This document shows, piece after piece, positions 1 to 8,763 of a stretch of DNA of 64,000 nucleotides. A program made the translations under genes and the position numbers. Under the pieces are notes generated by a model, which searched no databases, was not told where the DNA came from, and worked only from the letters and a program-made list of their open reading frames with translations. This DNA is from Pseudomonas sp. Irchel 3A7 (GTDB taxonomy: Bacteria; Pseudomonadota; Gammaproteobacteria; Pseudomonadales; Pseudomonadaceae), in NCBI RefSeq assembly GCF_900187565.1, contig NZ_FYED01000012.1:62001-126000 (forward strand), read 5' to 3'. Every line of letters starts with the position of its first letter. The stretch's first letter is position 1.

Positions 1-153
1 AGTAGCCAGAACTTCCAGTACGACTTTGTCGGTTTCGATGTCGACGATCAGTTCGTCACGCTTGACGGCGTCGCCCGGTTGTTTGTGCCAGGTGGCAACG
101 GTGCCATCGGCAACCGATTCCGGGAAAGTGGGGGCTTTGATCTCGATAGCCAT
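1..153 (-). CDS. sucB: Dihydrolipoyl succinyltransferase E2 (5' part, runs off window)
   Basis: This is the first 51 codons of the E2 core of 2-oxoglutarate dehydrogenase, which transfers succinyl groups from the E1-bound intermediate to CoA in the TCA cycle. The translation begins MAIEIKAPTFPESVADGTVA and contains the lipoyl-domain motif around DIETDKVVLEV, whose Lys is the lipoylation site in this family. The ATG at 153 has an AAGGAACC ribosome site just upstream and lies 42 bp after the sucA stop, so it belongs to the sdhCDAB-sucAB transcript. The gene continues past base 1. Confidence 0.96.
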   Translation of the reverse strand, partial: MAIEIKAPTFPESVADGTVATWHKQPGDAVKRDELIVDIETDKVVLEVLAT

Positions 154-195
154 TATCTGTGGTTCCTTAAATTCGGTTTCAGGTGCGCGAAGGCA

Positions 196-3027
196 TTAAA
201 CGGTAAAGGCGTCTTGCAGCAGTTGTTCCTGCTGCTCGGCGTGCATCGATGCGTAACCGCATGCCGGTGCAGCAGAAGCCTCACGGCCCGCGTACTCGAG
301 TACGAGAGACTTGTTGAGGTTGCTGATGCTGCGACGCATGTGGTGCTGGCTGCTGTACCACGCGCCCTGGTTCATCGGCTCTTCCTGGCACCAGACGGCA
401 TGTTTGGCGTTGGTGTAAGGAGCCAGGACTTCGTTCAAGTCGTCCTCAGGGAATGGGTACAGCTGCTCGATACGCACGATGGCGATATCGTCACGGCCTT
501 CGGCACGGCGTTTTTCCAGCAGGTCGTAGTAGACCTTGCCGCTGCACAGAACAATGCGCTCGACCTTTTTCGGGTCCAGGGCATCGATTTCCGGGATAAC
601 GGTCTGGAACGAACCTTCGGCCAGATCTTCAAGCGTCGAGATGGCCAACTTGTGACGCAGCAGCGACTTCGGAGTCAGGACTACCAATGGTTTGCGCAGC
701 GGGCGAATCACCTGACGGCGCAGCAAGTGATAGATCTGAGCCGGCGTCGTCGGCATGCACACCTGAATGTTGTGCTCGGCGCACAGTTGCAGGTAACGCT
801 CCAGACGAGCCGAGGAGTGCTCCGGCCCCTGACCTTCATAACCGTGCGGCAGCAGCATGGTCAGACCGCACAGGCGGCCCCACTTGTGCTCGCCACTGGT
901 GATGAACTGGTCGATAACCACCTGGGCACCGTTGGCGAAGTCGCCGAACTGGGCTTCCCAGATAACCAGTGCGTTTGGCGTGGTGGTCGAATAACCGTAT
1001 TCGAACGCCAGCACGGCCTCTTCGGACAGGAACGAGTCGTACAGGTCGAAGCGTGGCTGACCGTCGTACAGGTTCTGCAACGGCACGTAAGTGCCCGCAT
1101 CCTTCTGGTTGTGCAACACGGCATGACGGTGCGAGAACGTACCGCGGCCGATGTCCTGGCCGGTCATGCGGATCGGGTGACCTTCGAACGCCAGGGTCGC
1201 GTACGCCATGGTTTCGGCGTAACCCCAGTTGATCGGCAGGCCGCCGGCTTGCATCTTCTGACGGTCTTCGTAGATCTTGGCAACCTGGCGCTGAACCACG
1301 AAGCCTTCCGGAATTTCCAGCAGCTTGGCGGACAGTTCCTGCAGGGTCTTCAGGTCGAAGCGAGTGTCATGACGCGCGGTCCAGGCGTGGCCCAGATACG
1401 GACGCCAATCCACGAATAGCTCTTTATTCGGCTCTTTGACCAGGCTTTTCACCACGTGCAGACCGTTGTCCAGCGCGTTGCGGTATTCGTCGACTTTCGC
1501 CTGAACGCGTTCCGCGTCCATCACACCGCTCTGGGTCAGACGATCGGCATACAGCTCACGAGTGGTGCGCTGCTTGGTGATCTGCTGATACATCAGTGGC
1601 TGGGTGCCGCTAGGTTCGTCAGCCTCGTTGTGGCCGCGACGACGGTAGCAGACCAGATCGATCACCACGTCACGCTTGAACTGCATGCGGTAGTCGATGG
1701 CCAGCTGGGTCACGAACAATACGGCTTCCGGATCATCACCATTCACATGGAGGATCGGCGCCTGGATCATTTTCGCGACGTCGGTAGCGTACTCGGTGGA
1801 GCGCGAGTCCAGCGGGTTGCTGATGGTGAAACCGACCTGGTTGTTGATCACGATGTGCACGGTGCCGCCGGTCTTGAAACCGCGGGTCTGCGACATCTGG
1901 AAGGTTTCCATCACCACGCCTTGACCGGCGAATGCCGCGTCACCGTGGATGGAGATCGGCAGAACCTTCTCACCGGTAGGGTCGTTGCGACGATCCTGAC
2001 GGGCGCGAACGGAACCCTCGACCACTGGAGATACGATTTCCAGGTGGGACGGGTTGAACGCCATGGCCAGGTGAACTTCACCGCCGGTGGTCATCACGTT
2101 GGACGAGAAGCCCTGGTGGTATTTAACGTCACCGGAACCCAGCTCGACCTTTTTCTTGCCTTCGAACTCGTCGAACAGCTCGCGCGGGTTCTTGCCGAAG
2201 GTGTTGACCAGCACGTTCAGACGGCCACGGTGGGCCATGCCGATGACGATTTCCTTGGTGCCGTAGGAACCGGACCGCTGGATCAGCTCGTCGAGCATCG
2301 GAATCAGGCTCTCGCCGCCTTCCAGACCGAAACGCTTGGTGCCTGGGTATTTGGTACCCAGGTATTTTTCCAGGCCTTCGCCGGCAGTGACGCGCTCGAG
2401 CAGGTGGCTCTTGATGTCGGCAGAGTACGTCGGACGGCCACGCACGCTTTCCAGACGCTGCTGGAACCACTGGCGCTGCTGGGAATCGGTGATATGCGTG
2501 AATTCAGCGCCGATGGTGCGGCAATATGTCTGCTGCAACGCTTCGTGAATTTCGCGTAGGCTCGCTTCCTCTTTGCCGATGAACAGGTCGCCGGCACGGA
2601 AGGTCGTATCAAGATCGGCATTGGTCAAGCCGTAATGATTGATCGACAGGTCTGCAGGTGCAGTACGCTGCCACAGCCCCAGCGGGTCAAGCTGGGCTGC
2701 CTGGTGGCCACGCATACGGTAGGCCTGGATCAATCGCAGCACTTCAACTTGCTTCTTCTCGTGCTCACTGCTCACGCTGCCGGCGGAAACCGGTTGGGCG
2801 CGGCGCTGGTTCTTTGCCAGCAAGACGAAATGATCGCGAATTGTGGAGTGCGAAACATCGGTGGCAGAGTTGCCGTCGGCAGGCAACTTCTGGAAGTAGG
2901 TGCGCCACTCTTCTGGCACAGCGTTAGGGTCGTGCAGGTAGAGCTCGTAGAGCTCTTCCACATAGGCAGCGTTACTACCGGATAGGTAGGCGCTGTTCCA
3001 CATGCGCTGCATCACGCTTTCTTGCAT
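196..3027 (-). CDS. sucA: 2-Oxoglutarate dehydrogenase E1 component
   Basis: The 943-residue protein has the normal SucA length. It decarboxylates 2-oxoglutarate with thiamine diphosphate and passes the succinyl group to SucB. Family landmarks are visible: GTKEIVIGMAHRGRLNVL, the ThDP/Mg segment HGDAAFAGQGVVMETFQMS, and a C-terminal transketolase-like half with QDIGRGTFSHRHAVLHNQ. The ATG at 3027 follows GAGGGTGA by six bases. It is co-directional with sdhB upstream (a 275-bp gap rich in hairpins) and sucB downstream (42 bp). Confidence 0.98.
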   Translation of the reverse strand: MQESVMQRMWNSAYLSGSNAAYVEELYELYLHDPNAVPEEWRTYFQKLPADGNSATDVSHSTIRDHFVLLAKNQRRAQPVSAGSVSSEHEKKQVEVLRLIQAYRMRGHQAAQLDPLGLWQRTAPADLSINHYGLTNADLDTTFRAGDLFIGKEEASLREIHEALQQTYCRTIGAEFTHITDSQQRQWFQQRLESVRGRPTYSADIKSHLLERVTAGEGLEKYLGTKYPGTKRFGLEGGESLIPMLDELIQRSGSYGTKEIVIGMAHRGRLNVLVNTFGKNPRELFDEFEGKKKVELGSGDVKYHQGFSSNVMTTGGEVHLAMAFNPSHLEIVSPVVEGSVRARQDRRNDPTGEKVLPISIHGDAAFAGQGVVMETFQMSQTRGFKTGGTVHIVINNQVGFTISNPLDSRSTEYATDVAKMIQAPILHVNGDDPEAVLFVTQLAIDYRMQFKRDVVIDLVCYRRRGHNEADEPSGTQPLMYQQITKQRTTRELYADRLTQSGVMDAERVQAKVDEYRNALDNGLHVVKSLVKEPNKELFVDWRPYLGHAWTARHDTRFDLKTLQELSAKLLEIPEGFVVQRQVAKIYEDRQKMQAGGLPINWGYAETMAYATLAFEGHPIRMTGQDIGRGTFSHRHAVLHNQKDAGTYVPLQNLYDGQPRFDLYDSFLSEEAVLAFEYGYSTTTPNALVIWEAQFGDFANGAQVVIDQFITSGEHKWGRLCGLTMLLPHGYEGQGPEHSSARLERYLQLCAEHNIQVCMPTTPAQIYHLLRRQVIRPLRKPLVVLTPKSLLRHKLAISTLEDLAEGSFQTVIPEIDALDPKKVERIVLCSGKVYYDLLEKRRAEGRDDIAIVRIEQLYPFPEDDLNEVLAPYTNAKHAVWCQEEPMNQGAWYSSQHHMRRSISNLNKSLVLEYAGREASAAPACGYASMHAEQQEQLLQDAFTV

Positions 3028-3132
3028 GCTTGGTCACCCTCGGTTAGGGGAACACCACCGGTGTCGACACCGAGCAAACTTGCAGAAGTCCAAATGCAGC
3101 GACCAAAACAAGCCACTAGGATCACACTGATA

Positions 3133-3149
3133 GTCCGGGTACCAGCCCG
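3133..3149 (-). other. Intercistronic hairpin in sdhB-sucA spacer
   Basis: CCGGG and CCCGG arms around a six-base loop form the sucA-proximal hairpin in the sdhB-sucA spacer. There is no U-tract, so it looks more like an mRNA-stability or processing structure than a terminator. Confidence 0.4.
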
Positions 3150-3181
3150 GATGCCCCTGCTTGTCTCATTTCTTCAAAGTA

Positions 3182-3210
3182 AGAGCCGCAGCCTTTTAAG
3201 CTGCCGCTCT
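3182..3210 (-). other. Long intercistronic hairpin in sdhB-sucA spacer
   Basis: On the minus strand the arms AGAGC-G-GCAGC and GCTGC-G-GCTCT flank a seven-base loop, giving a stem of about 11 bp with one G-G mismatch. It lies between sdhB and sucA and is followed by TTACTTTG rather than a clean T-run. It could act as a partial terminator or as an RNase-protecting stem that sets different sdh and suc mRNA levels. Confidence 0.5.
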
Positions 3211-3224
3211 GGTTATAGCCAGGA

Positions 3225-3242
3225 CGCGGGTTGAAGCCCGCG
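3225..3242 (-). other. Intercistronic hairpin just after sdhB
   Basis: A perfect CGCGGG / CCCGCG stem with a six-base loop. It is the first of three hairpins met by RNA polymerase after sdhB. No T-tract follows. Confidence 0.45.
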
Positions 3243-3302
3243 CCTTAGCCTCTACGTTTACAGCGGCACTACGTTTACAACAGCTGGGTTACAGCAGCTG
3301 AA

Positions 3303-4007
3303 TCACACGCCGCTGGAGAGCAGCATGTGACGGATGTGACCGATGGCCTTAGTCGGGTTCAGGCCTTTCGGACATACGTTGACGCAGTTCATGATCCCGC
3401 GGCAGCGGAATACGCTGAACGGGTCATCCAGCGAAGCCAGACGCTCGGCCGTCTTGGTGTCGCGGCTGTCTGCCAGGAAGCGGTACGCTTGCAGCAGGGC
3501 AGCTGGACCCAGGAACTTGTCCGGGTTCCACCAGAAGGACGGGCAAGAGGTCGAGCAGCAAGCGCACAGGATGCACTCGTACAGACCGTCGAGCTTTTCG
3601 CGCTCTTCAGGGGACTGCAGACGCTCGATGGCCGGAGCCGGCGTGTCGTTCTGCAGGAATGGCTTAACCTTCTCGTATTGCTTGTAGAAGATGCTCATAT
3701 CGACAACCAGGTCACGGATAACCGGCAAACCTGGCAGAGGACGAACGATCAACTTGTTACCTTTTACAACGGCGGACAGTGGCGTGATGCACGCCAGGCC
3801 GTTCTTGCCGTTGATGTTCATGCCGTCGGAGCCGCAAACGCCTTCACGGCAGGAGCGACGATAGGAGAAACCTTCGTCCTGCTCTTTGATCAGCGCCAGC
3901 ACGTCCAGCACCATCAGGTCTTTACCACCGGTATCGACCTGGAATTCCTGCATGAACGGCGCAGCGTCCTGATCAGGGTTGTAACGATAAACACTGACTT
4001 GCAACAT
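3303..4007 (-). CDS. sdhB: Succinate dehydrogenase iron-sulfur subunit
   Basis: The 234-residue protein carries the three Fe-S clusters that pass electrons from SdhA-FAD to quinone. The [2Fe-2S] ligands are in SCREGVCGSDG...GLAC and the ferredoxin-type ligands in CILCACCSTSCP and CRGIMNCVNVCPKG. I chose the ATG at 4007 (MLQVSVYRYNP), preceded by AAGGGTGG; a GTG at 4016 would add only three residues. It lies 11 bp after the sdhA stop. Confidence 0.97.
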   Translation of the reverse strand: MLQVSVYRYNPDQDAAPFMQEFQVDTGGKDLMVLDVLALIKEQDEGFSYRRSCREGVCGSDGMNINGKNGLACITPLSAVVKGNKLIVRPLPGLPVIRDLVVDMSIFYKQYEKVKPFLQNDTPAPAIERLQSPEEREKLDGLYECILCACCSTSCPSFWWNPDKFLGPAALLQAYRFLADSRDTKTAERLASLDDPFSVFRCRGIMNCVNVCPKGLNPTKAIGHIRHMLLSSGV

Positions 4008-4018
4008 GGCGGCCACCC

Positions 4019-5791
4019 TTAATAAGTCCGAATCTTAGGTTCAAAAGTCGGAACAGTCTTCGGCGAGAAGTTCACTGCACGCTTGGCAACGCGCTTCTCA
4101 CCCGGGAAGTACAGGGTGTGGCACAGCCAGTTTTCGTCGTCACGGTCTTCGAAGTCTTCACGAGCGTGAGCGCCGCGGGACTCTTTGCGCACTTCTGCAG
4201 CGATGGCGGTCGCTTCAGCCACTTCCAGCAGGTTTTGCAGCTCCAGCGCTTCGATACGCGCCGTGTTGAACGCCTGCGACTTGTCATTGATCTTGACGTT
4301 GGCGATACGGGTACGCAGATCAGCCAGCTGGGCAATACCCTTCTGCATGTATTCGCCGGTACGGAATACACCGAAGTAGTTCTGCATGCAGCTTTGCAGC
4401 TCGCGACGCAGGGTTGCTACGTCTTCGCCATCGGTACGGCTGTTCAGCGCGTTCAGGCGCGCCAGAGCAGCTTCGATATCGGCTTCAGTCGCGTCGTCGT
4501 ATTCGATACCGTCGGTCAGTGCCTTTTCCAGGTGCAGGCCGGCAGCACGACCGAAGACCACCAGGTCGAGCAACGAGTTGCCGCCCAGACGGTTGGCACC
4601 ATGAACCGATACGCAAGCCACTTCACCCACTGCGAACAGACCAGGGATGATGGTGTCGACGCCGTCGGCATCCTGAGTGATTGCCTGGCCATGAATGTTG
4701 GTGGCAACGCCGCCCATCATATAGTGGCAAGTCGGAACAACCGGAACAGGTGCAACAACCGGGTCAACGTGAGCGAAGGTTTTCGACAGTTCGCAGATGC
4801 CTGGCAGACGGCTGTGCAGCACTTCCTCGCCCAGATGGTCGAGCTTGAGCATTACGTGGTCGCCGTTCGGACCGCAGCCGTTGCCGGCAATGATCTCTTT
4901 AACCATCGAACGGGCAACAACGTCACGACCGGCAAGGTCTTTGGCGTTCGGAGCATAACGCTCCATGAAACGCTCGCCGTGCTTGTTGATCAGGTAACCA
5001 CCTTCACCACGGCAACCTTCGGTCACCAGTACACCGGCGCCGGCGATGCCGGTCGGGTGGAACTGCCACATTTCGATATCTTGTACCGGTACGCCTGCAC
5101 GCAGAGCCATGCCGACGCCGTCACCGGTGTTGATCAGGGCGTTGGTGGTCGAAGCGTAGATACGACCTGCACCGCCGGTCGCCAGCACAGTGGCTTTCGC
5201 GCGGATGTAGGTGGTTTCGCCGGTTTCGATGCAGATCGCGATCACACCGACAAACTCGCCTTCCTGGTTCTTCACCAGATCGACAGCGTAGTACTCGTTC
5301 AGGAACGTGGTACCGGCTTTCAGGTTGCCCTGATAAAGGGTGTGCAGCAGCGCGTGACCGGTACGGTCGGAAGCGGCGCAAGTACGGGCAGCCTGCCCGC
5401 CTTTACCGTAATCCTTGGACTGACCGCCGAACGGACGCTGGTAGATACGGCCGGTTTCGGTACGCGAGAACGGCAGGCCCATGTGGTCCAGCTCGAAAAC
5501 GGCAGCCGGGCCTTCCTGACACATGTATTCGATAGCGTCCTGGTCACCGATGTAGTCGGAACCCTTGACGGTATCGTACATGTGCCAGCGCCAGTCATCG
5601 TTCGGGTCGGCCGACGCGATGGCGCAGGTGATGCCGCCCTGTGCCGACACAGTGTGCGAACGGGTCGGGAACACCTTGGTGATCACGGCAGTCTTGTGGC
5701 CGCCTTGCGCCAGTTGCAGCGCTGCGCGCATGCCGGCACCGCCGCCACCAATAATGATGGCGTCGAAAGAAATCGTTGGAATGTTAGCCAT
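4019..5791 (-). CDS. sdhA: Succinate dehydrogenase flavoprotein subunit
   Basis: The 590-residue catalytic subunit oxidises succinate to fumarate on the cytoplasmic side of the inner membrane. The N-terminal dinucleotide-binding motif IIIGGGGAGMRAAL, the FAD-linking His region TRSHTVSAQGG, and the substrate-site segment HPTGIAGAGVLVTEGCRGEGG are all present. The start is three bases after the sdhD stop, and it is followed by sdhB. Confidence 0.98.
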   Translation of the reverse strand: MANIPTISFDAIIIGGGGAGMRAALQLAQGGHKTAVITKVFPTRSHTVSAQGGITCAIASADPNDDWRWHMYDTVKGSDYIGDQDAIEYMCQEGPAAVFELDHMGLPFSRTETGRIYQRPFGGQSKDYGKGGQAARTCAASDRTGHALLHTLYQGNLKAGTTFLNEYYAVDLVKNQEGEFVGVIAICIETGETTYIRAKATVLATGGAGRIYASTTNALINTGDGVGMALRAGVPVQDIEMWQFHPTGIAGAGVLVTEGCRGEGGYLINKHGERFMERYAPNAKDLAGRDVVARSMVKEIIAGNGCGPNGDHVMLKLDHLGEEVLHSRLPGICELSKTFAHVDPVVAPVPVVPTCHYMMGGVATNIHGQAITQDADGVDTIIPGLFAVGEVACVSVHGANRLGGNSLLDLVVFGRAAGLHLEKALTDGIEYDDATEADIEAALARLNALNSRTDGEDVATLRRELQSCMQNYFGVFRTGEYMQKGIAQLADLRTRIANVKINDKSQAFNTARIEALELQNLLEVAEATAIAAEVRKESRGAHAREDFEDRDDENWLCHTLYFPGEKRVAKRAVNFSPKTVPTFEPKIRTY

Positions 5792-5794
5792 GAA

Positions 5795-6163
5795 TCAGAT
5801 ACCCCAGAGAATCTGCACACCCCAGACGAAGTAAGCGAACATCGCAACGCCGCATACCGACTGGAAAAGGAAACGTACTGCGGTCGCGGACTTGCCCAGC
5901 GCCATCGGCGTCAGGTAGTCGGTCGCGACGGTCCACATCCCAACCCAGGCGTGAACACCCAGGGCAACGAGGGCCAGCAGACTGAAGATACGCATCCCGT
6001 TGTGGTCGAACAGGGCATGCCATTGGTCGTAGCCAATGCCCGGGTTCGCAGCGATGTATCCGATCAGGAAGATGAAATAAGCCGCGAGAACAACCGCAGA
6101 CACACGTTGTGCCATCCAGTCATAGAGGCCCGAACGCGACAGGTTCGTAACGCTGGTTACCAT
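5795..6163 (-). CDS. sdhD: Succinate dehydrogenase membrane anchor subunit
   Basis: A protein of about 122 residues with three hydrophobic segments that anchors SdhAB and helps form the haem b/quinone site. GVHAWVGMWTVATDYL holds the probable haem-ligand His region. I prefer the ATG at 6163 (MVTSVTNLSRSG); an ATG at 6169 adds two residues. The start overlaps the 3' end of sdhC by 7 bp, which suggests translational coupling. Confidence 0.94.
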   Translation of the reverse strand: MVTSVTNLSRSGLYDWMAQRVSAVVLAAYFIFLIGYIAANPGIGYDQWHALFDHNGMRIFSLLALVALGVHAWVGMWTVATDYLTPMALGKSATAVRFLFQSVCGVAMFAYFVWGVQILWGI

Positions 6164-6531
6164 ATCCAAACTCCCGCCAGAATGATCAGCACCGCAGACA
6201 CGGCGATAATGATTTTCGAGCCCAGCGTGCCGCCTTCCAGCGTCTCACCGATGCCCATGTCCATAATCATGTGGCGCACACCGGCTACCAGGTGATACAG
6301 GAGAGCGGACAGGAGGCCCCATGCTACGAACTTGGCCAGAGGGCTGGTCAAGGTTGCCTTCACGTCGGCAAAACCTTCCTCGGAACCCAGGGATTTGCCC
6401 AATGCATAAAGCATGAAGCCCAGGCCCAGGAAGAGGATGATGCCGGAAACACGGTGAAGAAACGACGTAACGCCGGTGATGGGGAGTTTGATGGTCCTTA
6501 GGTCTAGGTTTACAGGTCGTTGGCTTTTCAC
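6157..6531 (-). CDS. sdhC: Succinate dehydrogenase cytochrome b556 subunit
   Basis: The 124-residue membrane subunit of complex II contains SFLHRVSGIILF (quinone-site region) and LYHLVAGVRHMIMDMG (haem ligand His). The first usable in-frame start is GTG at 6531 (protein begins with the SQRPVNLDLRT family signature a few residues in). A better-spaced ribosome site (TTAGGGG) precedes a GTG at 6544, which is out of frame by one base because of a run of seven A. The true N-terminus is therefore uncertain. Confidence 0.92.
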   Translation of the reverse strand: MKSQRPVNLDLRTIKLPITGVTSFLHRVSGIILFLGLGFMLYALGKSLGSEEGFADVKATLTSPLAKFVAWGLLSALLYHLVAGVRHMIMDMGIGETLEGGTLGSKIIIAVSAVLIILAGVWIW

Positions 6532-6664
6532 GGCTTTTTTTCACACTGAAGAGCCCCTAACAATCAGGGCAAAGTTGTTGGGGAGTGCACTGGTCAGGTA
6601 ACCACCACCCAGGGATGCGACCCCCAATAAAGCAGGCCCAAAAGCCCTTGGCGGTCGGTGGCCG

Positions 6665-6693
6665 AGTATAGACAGTTAGGCTACTAATGACAA
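6665..6693 (-). promoter_or_regulatory. Sigma-70 promoter for sdhCDAB-suc
   Basis: On the minus strand TTGTCA and TATACT are separated by exactly 17 bp. Transcription would start near 6658 and give a leader of about 125 nt before sdhC. It is the best promoter match upstream of sdhC and is divergent from the gltA promoter. Confidence 0.7.
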
Positions 6694-6807
6694 CGCAAAC
6701 ACCTAGCCCAAATAGCTGATTGCACAACGCGTATAAAAGGCGTAAATGGCAGGCAATTTCGAGAAAAAAGTCGGGTTAAAGCCTTCTGGAGCAAGACTTT
6801 AGGCAAA

Positions 6808-6835
6808 TTGACATTCGAATTTATCTCACTATAGT
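6808..6835 (+). promoter_or_regulatory. Sigma-70 promoter for gltA
   Basis: TTGACA and TATAGT are separated by 16 bp, about 58 bp before the gltA start codon. With the divergent sdh promoter at 6665-6693 it explains most of the 362-bp sdhC-gltA intergenic region. Confidence 0.72.
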
Positions 6836-6893
6836 GGTGCGGGCCCTGCGTGGGGGGTCTGTCTGATGATTTCAAGCATAAATAGGAGGCCAC

Positions 6894-8183
6894 ATGGCTG
6901 ACAAAAAAGCGCAGTTGATCATCGAGGGCGCAGCCCCCGTCGAGCTGCCCATTTTAACCGGCACCGTTGGTCCCGATGTTATCGATGTTCGGGGTCTGAC
7001 GGCCACGGGCCGCTTTACCTTTGACCCTGGTTTCATGTCGACCGCTTCCTGCGAGTCGAAGATCACCTATATCGACGGCGACAACGGCATTCTGTTGCAC
7101 CGCGGCTACCCGATCGAACAGCTGGCTGAAAAGTCGGATTACCTGGAAACCTGCTATCTGCTGCTCAACGGCGAATTGCCGACTGCAGAACAGAAGGCCC
7201 AGTTCGTCGGCACCGTCAAGAACCACACCATGGTTCACGAGCAGCTGAAGACCTTCTTCAACGGCTTCCGTCGCGATGCCCACCCGATGGCCGTCATGTG
7301 CGGCGTAGTCGGCGCCCTCTCGGCCTTCTACCACGACTCCCTGGACATCAATAACCCGCAGCATCGCGAAATCTCCGCGATCCGCCTGGTTGCCAAGATG
7401 CCGACCCTGGCAGCGATGGTTTACAAGTACTCCATGGGCCAACCCATGATGTACCCGCGCAACGACCTGTCGTACGCGGAAAACTTCCTGCACATGATGT
7501 TCAACACCCCGTGCGAGATCAAACCGATCAGCCCGGTACTCGCCAAGGCCATGGACCGGATCTTCATCCTCCACGCCGACCACGAGCAGAACGCGTCGAC
7601 TTCCACCGTACGTCTGGCGGGCTCTTCGGGCGCCAACCCGTTCGCCTGTATCGCCGCCGGTATCGCTGCACTGTGGGGCCCTGCCCACGGCGGTGCCAAC
7701 GAAGCCGTACTGACCATGCTCGATGAAATCGGCGATGTCTCGAACATCGACAAGTACATCGCCAAGGCCAAGGACAAGAACGATCCGTTCAAACTGATGG
7801 GCTTCGGTCACCGCGTTTACAAAAACCGCGACCCACGCGCCACCGTCATGAAGCAGACTTGCGACGAAGTGCTGAAGGAACTGGGCATCACCAACGATCC
7901 GCAACTCGAACTGGCCATGCGCCTGGAAGAGATCGCCCTGACCGACCCGTACTTTATCGAACGCTCGCTGTACCCGAACGTCGACTTCTACTCGGGGATC
8001 ATCCTCAAGGCGATCGGCATTCCAACCAGCATGTTCACCGTGATCTTCGCCCTGGCGCGGACCGTCGGCTGGATCTCCCACTGGAAAGAAATGCTCTCCA
8101 GCCCGTACAAGATCGGCCGCCCGCGCCAGTTGTACACCGGCTACGAGTCGCGTGACATCACCAAACTGGAAGACCGCAAATAA
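6894..8183 (+). CDS. gltA: Citrate synthase (type II, hexameric)
   Basis: The 429-residue enzyme condenses oxaloacetate with acetyl-CoA. The catalytic residues sit in HADHEQNASTSTVRL, GFGHRVYKNRDPRA and NVDFYSGIIL, and the N-terminal beta-rich domain typical of the Gram-negative NADH-regulated type is present. A strong AGGAGG precedes the ATG by six bases. It is divergent from sdhC and ends in a clear intrinsic terminator. Confidence 0.98.
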   Translation: MADKKAQLIIEGAAPVELPILTGTVGPDVIDVRGLTATGRFTFDPGFMSTASCESKITYIDGDNGILLHRGYPIEQLAEKSDYLETCYLLLNGELPTAEQKAQFVGTVKNHTMVHEQLKTFFNGFRRDAHPMAVMCGVVGALSAFYHDSLDINNPQHREISAIRLVAKMPTLAAMVYKYSMGQPMMYPRNDLSYAENFLHMMFNTPCEIKPISPVLAKAMDRIFILHADHEQNASTSTVRLAGSSGANPFACIAAGIAALWGPAHGGANEAVLTMLDEIGDVSNIDKYIAKAKDKNDPFKLMGFGHRVYKNRDPRATVMKQTCDEVLKELGITNDPQLELAMRLEEIALTDPYFIERSLYPNVDFYSGIILKAIGIPTSMFTVIFALARTVGWISHWKEMLSSPYKIGRPRQLYTGYESRDITKLEDRK

Positions 8184-8217
8184 GACCTGTCTTGCGATAA
8201 CGTCTTGGTTGCACCGG

Positions 8218-8250
8218 AAACGGCCTCTATTTATATAGAGGCCGTTTTTG
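8218..8250 (+). terminator. gltA intrinsic terminator
   Basis: A 13-bp stem (AAACGGCCTCTAT / ATAGAGGCCGTTT) with a TTAT loop runs into a T-tract, 34 bp after the gltA stop. Confidence 0.9.
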
Positions 8251-8269
8251 TTTGACCCGCGACCTCACT

Positions 8270-8357
8270 GTGGGAGCGAGCCTGCTCGCGAAGACGGCAT
8301 GACATCCGAAATCCGTGTTGGCTGACACACCGCTTTCGCGAGCAGGCTCGCTCCCAC
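8270..8357. repeat. REPIN, type A pair (GTGGGAG ends outward)
   Basis: GTGGGAGCGAGCCTGCTCGC and its inverted copy form the ends of an 88-bp unit downstream of gltA. This is the commonest REP type in the window, here called type A. Confidence 0.93.
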
Positions 8358-8557
8358 AGGGGAACGCGAACAGCAGTGAGGTCGAGTGTCAGCTCGCCTG
8401 GCTGCTTTTGATTTGCCCGCCCCTCCACGCCCTGAGCCTGTCCGTCAACCTGTGACGACCTCCATCGGCGCCGCTCGACGCAGTCGAACACGCTGCATGT
8501 AGATGAGTCATACCGAGCGTTTTTTTGCTTACTTTTTTTAGGCGCTTGTAAAAAAGT

Positions 8558-8646
8558 GAGTCGCCGTAAGGGCGAAACCATAAGTCGCCGTTACCGCAGG
8601 AATGGATATGTACTCGCCCAACACCATCTGGGTCGGCTCTAAGGCC
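8558..8646 (+). repeat. 89-bp dispersed repeat, copy 1
   Basis: This stretch aligns without gaps to 46131-46219. The most conserved parts are TCGCCGTAAGGGCGAAACCA, CCGTTACCGCAGGAATGGAT and GTCGGCT. It is not a REP and has no convincing reading frame. TCGCC and GGCGA arms can form a small hairpin at its left end. The rest of the gltA-actP gap (8360-8557 and 8647-8693) shows no gene. Confidence 0.75.
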
Positions 8647-8693
8647 ACCTCAGCAGACAAGCCCCACCTCTAAAACGTCCGATAACCGCCCAA

Positions 8694-8726
8694 TAAAAAA
8701 TGCCCCGATCTCTCGACCAGGGCATC
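8694..8726 (-). terminator. actP intrinsic terminator
   Basis: On the minus strand a GATGCCC...GGGGCAT stem with internal TCGA/TCG pairing is followed by TTTTTTATTG, 38 bp after the actP stop. Confidence 0.85.
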
Positions 8727-8763
8727 TCGTACAGCTGCGTTACTTATATATAAGCATCAAACC

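Noticed and set aside
79..2559. Long plus-strand open frames opposite sucA
   Set aside because: They mirror sucA codon by codon in GC-rich DNA, have no ribosome sites or family similarity, and sucA is certain.
4118..6295. 725-codon open frame opposite sdhA-sdhD-sdhC
   Set aside because: It spans three well-identified genes on the other strand; its length is a by-product of codon bias.
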